Shown: piece by piece, positions 50,653-60,999 of the stretch
Layout: each line of letters opens with the position of its first letter
Numbering within the stretch: position 1 is the stretch's first letter
Assembly (NCBI RefSeq): GCF_019097595.1
Contig: NC_080731.1
Span: forward strand, 12,398,071-12,462,070
Direction: 5' to 3'
Source of the DNA: Hemibagrus wyckioides
Taxonomy: Eukaryota; Chordata; Actinopteri; Siluriformes; Bagridae
DNA: 64,000 bases
The notes under the pieces: generated by a model
The model's database searches: none
What the model was told of the DNA's origin: nothing
Seen by the model: the letters and a program-made list of their open reading frames with translations, nothing else
Translations under genes and position numbers: made by a program

Positions 50653-52680
50653 ACAGCGTGGCCGGGACGGACTCAACTTTCATAGTAAAATTCACGGAAG
50701 CACGAGGAGACTTTGTAAACAATCAGAGCATTACTTGTATATATTGTGTAGACGGAGGAGGCAGGAGACGCTCCTTCGTATGACTGTAAATTTGTGTACA
50801 TGCCATTTTCAGGAGAGCTGAGGTGCTCGGTGAATTTTTTTATGTGTGTGAAAATTTTTTGTGACTTTTGTTTTGGTGTCATCCTTGCGAGAGGAAGTCT
50901 GAATGGAAGCACTTTATTTTTTACTTTTTTTTTTTTTGTTGCGACTACAGAACAGTGTTCCACAGAAGCGCAGAGCTCAATAGTCTCGGATAGCTTGTCT
51001 TTTTAATACCCGCGGGCGCTTTTTCAAACCCTTTTCCTTGTGTCTGTATGTAGATAGGACTTGCCTCATCGTGGTTCTCCACAGAACAAGTGACAGTCGG
51101 TTATTTCAGGAGTGCAGTTATTAGTACAGTAGTAAGTAGTAACGTGGCTAGATTTCCAAGGATCACGAAACAGTTTGTAACACAACCGCAGTATCTGTCT
51201 AGAAATCATTCCTTGTTTGTAGTCTAGAGCTCAATATTGTTGTTGGACTTTTGTGTAAACGTGGCGTGAAAATATGAAGAATTCAAACCAACACAGCAGA
51301 CATGGGTTGAAGTAAAACAGGGATCTTATAAGGAACTGTTCAGTAGTCTGTTATCCATCCGGCAGACCAAATGTCATTTCATTTGCATTTAATTCAGTCC
51401 TGCATTTCATCAGTTACAATCAGAATATCTTTGTATCCGGCACGACTGAGTAGAGACGGCCAAACGTTTTCTAGCCAGGCACGTATTTTGTACATTCAGT
51501 CTGATTTGATTAACCTTTTCCTCTCAGTGCAGTAATGGTTAGGAATTAAACACACTGAAGAAACTGGATTGCTAAAATGAGTCACGTTTCGGTTCCATGT
51601 GAGTTGATGGAACTGCAGCTTCTCCTTCAGCCGCTCTTGGCTCACACTTGATGGCCTTTTCTTTAGCCTCTTTATTGCTAAACAAGATAGACCTTCAATT
51701 AAAACCTATCTAATGTCCTCCAGCCAAAGATTTTGTGTCATTCTGCTGTTCTTCATACGAAAGAATTCATTTTGCCATAAAGGATAGTCACTGTGATTGG
51801 CATTTCCTGATTTCCTGATTAGCATGTGCAGCTCGCGACATTACAGTATGCTTAGCGGGCTGACATCATGGTGTAAAACCTTCTTTGCCAGGAATGTCTA
51901 AGAATTGTTTTTTTTAATGTCACCAGAAGTTGCTATTTGGACTCTTGTTAACAAAGCTTAAGGCCTTTCTGTAACAAAGCTCACTGAACTTAGCGTCCAC
52001 ATTTAACTGACTGCCGAGCAACGCTTATTCTTTCAACGCTGACTCCCTAACAGTGCATCCTAATTCAGTCAACACTCCCACCCTAAAAAGACTTGCTACT
52101 GTAGACTCACATTTGTACGTTCATTTGTTTGCAACTACTGCCAGTGCTGAAGAGCTGCTAACATACTGTGACTAGATTTTATTTGGAACACTGGGATTTT
52201 CTGTGATTGGCCAAATCCTTGGTGATGATTTATTGGCCAAATCCTAGATAGGCTTTATTTCGCCGTATAATAGAAAAGACCAGAGCAAAGCATCTGAGTG
52301 CAATTAACTGCAAAGATAAGCCTTCATCCTGTGTTTTTGCTTTGTTGCGTTTGATCTTGTGATTATTTTTTATTTTTTTTCTTGAGTGAAATCTGTTTTT
52401 TTTTTTTGTGAAGAGTGACTGCTCAATGTTTATACTTAAATTATTTATGAAATATAGTGTATTGTTAGAGAAGGTCCATATTCTTGCTGTTTGGAGAAAA
52501 AAAAAAACATTTCAGACGTGATTGTACTGCCACCTAGTGGACCACCGTTGTTACATCAGTGTTTTAGTATTGTCCTGGATGCGGCGACTGAAAACAAGGA
52601 GGAAAAAAAAATGTGTTTTATTTAAAAACATTAAAAGAAAATGCATACATTTTGTAGGCTTTGAGTAATTATTAATTAGT
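50653..52680 (+). other. rgmb: rgmb 3' UTR (probable extent)
   Basis: Sequence after the rgmb stop is unique and AT-rich, with T-rich runs. I find no AATAAA in this stretch. ATTAAA variants occur at 51545-51550, 51698-51703 and 52630-52635, and the last could close a UTR of about 2 kb. A dispersed repeat begins near 53012, which sets an outer limit. The end is inferred. Confidence 0.5.
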
Positions 52681-53011
52681 ACTAATTATAATGGGAATGA
52701 CAAGATGACGTTGTTGTTATTTGTGTAGTGGCCAGAGAAATATTTGGACAATTTCTGCTGTTTCTTTTTAAGTAACTTCAGAGGTACCCCTGACTTGAGA
52801 CAAGATATTTTGGAATCAGTATAAAGAAAAGAATTATATTATTGCCGCAAATCTGATCTCAAATGAGTCGCGACACTGTTGGCTTTAAGTATGAAACCTA
52901 ACACAGAATTTCAGTGGTTGAAGATGAAGCCTTCAAATTTTACATGATCATGAACAAGCACTTGAATTATCTCAGAGATGCCACAAAAATGGGTTTGATA
53001 TCACCTGTTAT

Positions 53012-53262
53012 TCAATTCAATTCAGTTCAATTCAATTTTATTTGTATAGCGCTTTTAACAAAGAGCATTGTCTCAAAGCAGCTTTACATAAGAAACAACA
53101 TAAGAAAACAACAAACATATAAACAGACAAACAGTCCTAGATGTTATCCCAAGTGAGCAAGCCTGAGGCGACTGTGGCAAGGAAAAACTCCCTTAGATGG
53201 TATGAGGAAGAAACATTGAGAGGAACCAGACTCTAAAGGGAACCCATCCTCATTTGGGTGAT
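53012..53262 (+). repeat. Dispersed repeat, same family as 11093
   Basis: ATTTTATTTGTATAGCGCTT, CTCAAAGCAGCTTTACATAA, GAGCAAGCCTGAGGCGACTG and GAGAGGAACCAGACTC appear in family order. It sits between the 3' ends of rgmb and ptcra. Confidence 0.8.
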
Positions 53263-54354
53263 AGCGAGGAGTGTGATTATATTGTGCATTGATGTGATGC
53301 TGATACAGCGTGTGTATCTGCCGATACATCTGTTTTTGACATCCGATACAACCTTTCTATGAAATATTGCCCCTAGTAGGCTAGGTAAAAACAGAAAATG
53401 CTTAAACGCTTAATTCTTAAAGCCCTGAGTGTCTACTTTCATATGAGCCATTAAACACTACCATGGAATGTGGCATGACAAAGACATTCAATGCTGAACA
53501 TGGACATAACAAAGCAGGCGGAAATTCCTTTTAGTTAAAGTTAAAGAAACGTTTTACTTTTAAAACATTTGAAAATTGAGAAATTAATGGCTTTTAAGTT
53601 TCCAGTTTTCATTCCAGTTCCACTGATATATGCCACATATTCCTCTACATTTATAACTTTACCTGCTTATGGAAACATACTGCCAAATATTAAGAATTGT
53701 AAGTTTACTATAGTAATAGAGTATAGTAGTTTACCATAGGTAAAGCTTTCTGCCTAATTTTCAGCCACTGATGTACTTTAAAGTAAAAGATTTCCACACA
53801 GACTTGGTAAAGTATAAGTATAATATTTTAGCTTTGGCTATTTTCAGCTACAGAGAAGCTGATGGATTTTCCCACACTGCCTCATATTTATTATTATTAT
53901 TATTATTACATGTGCTATTCATAACTAAATCATACACAATCCTTATTGTATGAGTGAAATGAAAGAACCTTCATTGACTGTTCAAACATGCTCACACTAG
54001 TCACAATATGAAACTGACATTCCCTTGGTTTCGAGGTAACCGAACAGACAAAGCTGTCTCGTGCATTTCACCTGTTCTTTATAGCTTGAGGTTCATTTGT
54101 GATCTGATAATTCCTTGTTCTCACACCACAAAATGTAGCACCTGCGTTTGCATCAGAAAGCCTGGTTTCATTATCTGATGGCACGGCCTGAGAAAAAGCA
54201 AAGCCCAACATTCAAAATGTTCAGCTCCTACACAGTGAGGACACCAGGAGTGAGCTGCATCCAAGTGGAACAGGTCTTCTAAAATCTTCCTGTGGAGCTC
54301 GGTTCTTCAGTCATTCATTCAGTCGTGACATTCTGATAAAAAATACTGAGTATA

Positions 54355-54500
54355 AATAATAATAATAATAATAATAAGAAGAAGAAGAAGAACAGCAAGA
54401 CAGGAAAAACAACAACAATAATAATAATGACACAAAGAAGAAGAACAAAAATATCAAGCAATAAAAACAACACAAAGAAAAACAAAAAAAAACAATAATA
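54355..54500 (+). repeat. (AAT)n/(AAG)n A-rich stretch downstream of ptcra
   Basis: AAT then AAG trinucleotide runs (54357-54393) grade into A-rich sequence. On the ptcra strand this would be T-rich 3' UTR or downstream sequence. Confidence 0.85.
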
Positions 54501-54534
54501 AGAAAAATAGAAGAAGTAAATTATAATGGAATTT

Positions 54535-54644
54535 TTACCATTTTATTACCGCTGTGGCTGTCATCAAGACATTGAAGACTGTGATCTTCACAAGGATAAT
54601 CCTAAGAAAATGGATGACCAGAAGGGCAGTGTGTGCTTGGATAG
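54535..54644 (-). CDS. ptcra: ptcra exon 4: transmembrane segment and short tail
   Basis: The acceptor is pyrimidine-rich and ends CAG at 54647-54645. The exon gives residues 141-176: a hydrophobic span of about 22 residues with Arg155 and Lys160, then FNVLMT, and a tail ending VIKW before TAA (54537-54535). Mammalian pTalpha has a long proline-rich tail in this exon and here it is missing. A GTAAAA immediately after the penultimate codon could act as a donor to a further tail exon, so the end is provisional. Confidence 0.8.
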
Positions 54645-55455
54645 CTGGTGGAATGAAAGAAAACAGTGCTCTTTACTTTGCCCGACTTAAACCTGGCTCA
54701 TATGAAAATACTAAATATACGACTACAAATATATGACAAACCGTTAGAAAAGCTGTCATGCTCAGGACACGTATGCTCCATGTTCTCATGATCAAAATCT
54801 AAAACTTAAAAACACACACACAATTATAATCAACAAATTAATTGCAAAAAATATTTCATTGTTTTTCAGCATTGCCATAGGTCTGTGTTTTAACGTCTGT
54901 TCCTTGCACTGAATGAGTGACCCAGAGAAAACACACAGTAATTCGAGACCATTTAAGATGATGAGCTGTCGATTTACCTTTTCTGCTCATTGGCAGTCCA
55001 TAGTTGTGTCCAACCTTGAAGCGAATCGTGCTTCGGTGACTGATGAAGCAAGTGTACGTGTCCCATCCCACAGAGACAAGTGAATGGACAGACACTACGT
55101 CCTGAGCGTCTTCTTTTCCTTGTATGTTATATAAGGCAGGGTTTGATCTGCTGGTATGTTTGGAGAGCCAGTGCATCCCTCCATCCCGGTTTAAAACGTC
55201 ATTGACCACACAGACCAGTATGGTCAAGCCTCCGTGGTCCAGCGGGATGTGGAAAAAGGGTGATGTGGAAAAGGGGGCAGCCTTTACATCCGCCATGTTA
55301 TGCACTGTCAAATAGACATCATAAATCATGAATTAATATGGCATTGGTATGGCATATCAACAACCCAGGACTATATCATTTAAAGATATCAGGTTCTCCA
55401 TAAATGTCTCACACTTACTTGTAAGGAGCAGGATGATAAGTAAGCTGCGGAGCAT
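54535..55455 (-). CDS. ptcra: Pre-T-cell receptor alpha-like chain (pTalpha), four exons, 176 aa
   Basis: Exons complement(55419..55455), (54978..55304), (54742..54798) and (54535..54644) join with GT-AG borders, every intron in phase 1, to 176 residues. The product has a signal peptide (about 1-13), one C1-type Ig domain with Cys44, Trp58 and Cys98, a connecting peptide with a single Cys132 in the context HTCPE, and a transmembrane segment with Arg155 and Lys160. In known pTalpha the Ig domain pairs with TCR beta, the connecting Cys makes the interchain disulfide, and the basic residues recruit CD3. The TM stretch LRIILVKITVFNVLMT follows human pTalpha position by position (L-R, K five later, F, LxT) and also resembles TCR alpha. 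The signal peptide is on its own exon and no V or J segment is seen, which argues for an invariant chain. The tail is only a few residues. A TCR-alpha-like paralogue is the main alternative. Confidence 0.83.
54742..54798 (-). CDS. ptcra: ptcra exon 3: connecting peptide with interchain cysteine
   Basis: This 57-nt exon, phase 1 to phase 1, follows a good T-rich acceptor (AG 54800-54799). It supplies residues 122-140, an acidic His-containing stretch with one Cys132 in TCPEH. Mammalian pTalpha has a similarly tiny exon with TCPQE. The donor (GTTTGT at 54741) is weaker than consensus, so the 3' border is the least certain splice of the gene. Confidence 0.7.
54978..55304 (-). CDS. ptcra: ptcra exon 2: C1-type immunoglobulin domain
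   Basis: The acceptor AG is at 55306-55305 and the donor GT at 54977-54976, in and out of phase 1, giving 109 codons. The Ig core is clear: VCVVNDV around Cys44, the core Trp58 14 residues later, and GWDTYTC with Cys98, a 54-residue Cys-Cys spacing. Trp93 lies five residues before the second Cys, as in mammalian pTalpha (SWEPLVC), rather than the longer spacing of ordinary C1 domains. No N-glycosylation sequon is present, which differs from mammals. Confidence 0.85.
55419..55455 (-). CDS. ptcra: ptcra exon 1: signal peptide
   Basis: This encodes MLRSLLIILLLT plus the first base of codon 13, followed by a perfect GTAAGT donor (55418-55413). The ATG has A at -3. The stretch is a compact hydrophobic leader. 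It is too short to show as an open frame by itself and was found by looking upstream of the Ig exon for a phase-1 donor. Confidence 0.78.
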
Positions 55456-55726
55456 GATGATGACTGAGGTAATTCTCTGAGTTGGGTAGAGCCAAGCAGA
55501 GGATTATCAACTTTCAGTCACATGACTTCACACCCACCATGGATTCTTCCTTTCAACTGTGATGTCTTTTCCTCTCTGCGTAGCCATGGATATGCTCTGG
55601 CTTCAGGGCACAGACACCCGTGGTCTTCATTACTTATGATTGTATTAGTCCCAAATCCTGCTGGGAATTTTAGAGCTAAAAGTGCAACTGTATTATTTAT
55701 TGAAGTATACATACATACAACCATAC

Positions 55727-55759
<33 letters not shown>

Positions 55760-55920
55760 GTGTTGGAACACTATTGTACACCAGGCTATAATTTTTAATT
55801 GATCTAACAATAAAAACCCCAAGCTCAAAACATTTTCTCACATGTGTGTAAATGTAAATGAGTCACTGTCTTTCAGCAGGCCTGTGGTTCACACCTGTTT
55901 TTGGTTTGTGGTCAACCAAT
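55456..55920 (-). promoter_or_regulatory. ptcra: Putative ptcra promoter / upstream control region
   Basis: Upstream of the ATG there is no TATA box. Within 30 bases at 55883-55912 lie two RUNX-type TGTGGT motifs flanking a CACCTG E-box, about 430-460 bases upstream. Nearer the gene are a GTCACATGAC E-box palindrome (55517-55526) and a CAACTG Myb/E-box site (55554-55559). E proteins, RUNX and Myb are known regulators of T-lineage genes. Use here is inference. An (AAT)n run (55727-55757) lies between. Confidence 0.4.
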
Positions 55921-56352
55921 AGCAATGATATGCTTTGACAATGAAGCTAACGACTTTTCTGCATCTGCTTCTCCATGACCAAACTGTTACTCATCATATG
56001 CAACCTAACCGTTTTTTTTTATTTATTTTTTAAAGCTGAATGCTTGAATCAGAAGAGAAAACTAGCTGTTTAAGCTAACGTATCGACATTGCACTCCTGT
56101 ATTTTATTTATTACTGTCACTAAGCTTTATCGAACAAAACATTTAAGACCTAATACATTTTGAGTCAGAGTTATTGTGAAAATACCCTTTCCAAGCAAAG
56201 AAGGAGTCTGAGGTGAGTGTGTCCACATGCAAATTTGACTGATAGGTCACATAATAAATAATAATTCTTTCATTTTTACGGTGATTATATACATGATTGT
56301 GCTTTTAAGTCTAGCGTAACAATCTGACAATTCATAAATCGAATATTATTTA

Positions 56353-56621
56353 TTCAATTCAATTTATAGCGCCTTTTACAATGAACTTTGTCTCAGAGCA
56401 GCTTTACAAAAGAAGAGAAACAGAGAAAAAGGAGGGGAAAAAATGAAAATAAAAAAACTAAATAACTAGAAATAAGAATAAATTATTAAATTAAACTATT
56501 TTATTTTATCCCTAATGAGCAAGCCTGTGGTGATGGTGGCGAGGAAAAACTCCCTATGATGATATGAGGAAGAAACCTTGAGAGGAACCAGGCTCAGAAG
56601 GGGACTTCATCCTCATTTGTA
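56353..56621 (+). repeat. Dispersed repeat, same family as 11093
   Basis: TATAGCGCCTTTTACAATGA, GAGCAAGCCTGTGGTGATGG and GAAACCTTGAGAGGAACCAG occur in family order, ending CATCCTCATTTG. Confidence 0.8.
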
Positions 56622-57214
56622 ACTGATTAATGTCCTTTCTACAACAGCTATCAATGGCCCATGAGGAACTATTAGGTCATTGTAATTTCTAAGGTCATTA
56701 TAAACACTAATACTTTGCTGTCACAAGTTATTATTCTGTTACTGTCATTATCAGTAATACATATCTATTGTTTACAAGAATAGGCAAGCAGTATGTAAAA
56801 AACAACCAAGATTTTTAACCGATGTGTAAATGGCTAGCAAGGTGATTTACCCATTATGTTTTATATGTAAAATGTTTTCTGCATCATCATTTGTGAATAA
56901 ACATGAATAAACTCTGAACAAAGTTGGTCACATATTGGTCAGAGATTATTGCTCTTATTTCTTGTCGCACTGCACCTCACTCCCACAGATCCACTAGCAC
57001 TGCTCGACTGGTCCCACCATCTCTCAGGGTAAGAGGTAGGTTTTACATCTAGACTCTTCTATGTTCTGGCACAGAAATTACTCTGAATTAATTTCATGTT
57101 TATAGAACTGTTTTATTAAAGCAATTTCATTCTCACAATTTGGCTGTTGTACTGAATATCACCACGGCTCTGATTACCTACACCTGCATCACAGCAGTGC
57201 TGATACTCATTCAT

Positions 57215-57465
57215 TCATTCATTCATTCATTCATTCATTCATTCATTCATTGTCTTCCGCTTATCCGGAGCCGGGTCGCGTGGGCAGCAGTCTAAGTAGG
57301 GATGCCCAGACTTCCTTTTCCCTAGCTCTTCCGGGGGGATTCCGAGATGTTCCCATGTCAGCTGAGAGACATAGTCCCTCCAGCGTGTCCTGGGTCTTCC
57401 CTGGGGTCTCTTCCCTGGTGGGGCATGCCTGGAACACCTCCCCAGGGAGACATCCAGAGTGCTGA
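57215..57465 (-). mobile_element. Non-LTR retrotransposon (LINE) 3' fragment
   Basis: On the minus strand this reads GKRPQGRPRTRWRDYVSQL followed by WEHLGIPPEEL, the well-known C-terminal end of fish non-LTR reverse transcriptase ORFs, and then ends in a (GAAT)n tail at 57208-57251, consistent with the 3' microsatellite tail of such elements. It is 5'-truncated. Confidence 0.75.
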
Positions 57466-58629
57466 TACTCAGTATAACATAATATCGAGTTGTTCGTTTA
57501 AGAACCAAACCAAAATCATATCATATCAGACCCTAACAGCAGACTCTCGACTCTCTCCTCCTATCATAGGCCCCACCCACTGAAAACTTACGTATTTGTG
57601 GCAACGCCCCTAACAATTGCACTTGATTGTTCTTAAAACAGACTTTGAGGCTTTAACAGTGTTTTAGTAGATTAGTCATAGCTTGTTTCATACTTAGTTT
57701 GCGTGTTTTTAACAATAGTTTTAGTTTCCTGTTGTCAGTGTTCTTGCCCTAGCCTGTTATTATCTGCTTGCACTTTCAATCCCCTTGTGACAAGGTGTTG
57801 GAAACATCTTCTGTTCATTATCATGATCTCTTCACTGTGTCACTAGTGACAGTCGCAGACAGTGCATCTCGCCTGCTCACGGTTCACTAAGGTTCTATTA
57901 CAGAATCCATTTATTTGTCTTTCGCTTTGATTCATGTTTACTTCCTGCTTTTTATGCTGCCTTGACCTTCGCTGTATCCGAAAACACTCCCTCACTATAT
58001 ACTATAGACTGTTCTACATAGAGCAGTACATAGGACCACAAACTGAATTAAGAAAACACTGACTAATGAAACACATTAGTGTGGTCAGTCATTGCATAAA
58101 AATGAATACAGTAAAAATTACAAACTGAAAACACAAAAATACCGACCTAGGACCAGGGATGCTAATCCCTTGGAGTATAAAAATGTATTTACCAAAAACC
58201 TGGGGTTAAAAATACCCTTCTACTGAACCCCCTCTGGTTCCCCTATATCAAAGGTTATTAGTACATGCTGTAAAATACTATGCTAAGCTCAAGGATACAT
58301 ATTGCTTACCTTTGCCTGAAGCAACCATGACCTTCGTTTACTCAAAGCAAAAAGAAAAATATGAATTATTTACTATAATTTACACTGATACCAGCACATT
58401 TGTTAATTCATATTTCTGGCAGGGTTTAATGTAATATATAATTTTAACATTATATGGCATGAAATGTAATAATAGATTATCTGTGCAGAGGCATAATAGC
58501 CCTTATAAATAATAGCTAATAGCTATTAATAAATAATAATTAATAGCGCTTATAAACGCAATTTTGAAAAGGACTATATAATAATCGCCAGTGTAACTTA
58601 CACCATGATGAAGCTCCTCATCATGGCAC

Positions 58630-58845
58630 TGTTAGTGGGTGGGATATATTAGATAGCAAGTGAATATTTTTTCCTCAAAGTCGATGTGTTAGAAGCAGGA
58701 AAAATGGGCAAGGTTAAGGATTTGATCGAGTTTGACAAAGGGACGAATTGTGATGGATCAGAGCATCTCCAAAACTGCAGCTCTTGTGGGGTGTTCTGCA
58801 GTGGTCAGTATCTGTCAGTGGTGGACCAGCAAAAAAAGTAATTTT
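58630..58845 (+). mobile_element. Second Tc1-like element, 5' transposase remnant
   Basis: After ATG 58708 the reading begins MGKVKDLIEFDKG, the start of a different Tc1-like transposase lineage common in fish, then decays within about 40 codons (SISKTAALVGCS-like text in shifted frames). No inverted repeats were located, so it is a fragment. Confidence 0.6.
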
Positions 58846-58911
58846 CTTTATTAGGGGATTAAGCACTGAAGGTTCTGGGACCTTATTATTTTCCAGTTTT
58901 TCTTATTTTAT

Positions 58912-58960
58912 ATTATTATTATTAGAAGTAGTAGTAGAAGTAGTAGTAGTAGTAGTTTAT
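58912..58960 (+). repeat. (ATT)n(AGT)n microsatellite
   Basis: Short ATT run followed by imperfect AGT/AGA repeats. Confidence 0.85.
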
Positions 58961-59572
58961 TCTCATTGCTGTTCCTCTTCTTCATCTTGTCATGAATATG
59001 ATTCCTTGCCTCAAGAGGATCATAATTGTCAAGATAATATACAAGATACAAGATAATCAAAATGTGGATGTCTCCTACTGTACATAGTAGACTGGGGCTA
59101 TGTTTAGATAACTGTCCAATTAAGCTGTAATTTTGTCTATTGCATCTCGATGCTAATCTGTAAGTGGATTTTTGTTGATTGCCGGATTCCTGTTTTGGCA
59201 GGAATGTGAAACTCAACAGTAGAGGTTTGTAAACATGACCACCACAGGCCACTCAAGCATGTGAATATTGTAAATATATATTCTTACTGTTAACCTGGTT
59301 CATTCAAAAACATAGCTGCTGTTGGGCAGTCAGCTCTCAGTATGCACTTCACAGTGTTAGTGCTGAGCTACAATCACCAAACGTTTTAAAGTATACTCAT
59401 CGATGGTTGCTGTAGTGTTCTATGTAACTTGGTAAGAAGTAGTCACTAGGGGTGCTATCTGCAAAGTTGTGTGTAGCAAGATTGCTGCTTGTGACTATAT
59501 TTCTATTTATTTTTTAAAGATTGATTTTTAAAAAAAATGTTAATTTTGTCACAAATTTATGTTTGACATGTA

Positions 59573-60984
<1,412 letters not shown>

Positions 60985-60999
60985 TAACTATGAAAATTA

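Noticed and set aside
54856..54911. Alternative exon 3 for ptcra after the acceptor ending near 54911
   Set aside because: The acceptor is good and the phase fits, but no cysteine and no usable donor follow before the stop. The exon at 54742-54798 has both.
54856..55329. Single 157-residue minus-strand ORF as the whole Ig gene
   Set aside because: Its first residues lie in the intron upstream of the acceptor at 55305 and its last ~40 run into intron 2. The spliced model with leader and TM exons fits better.
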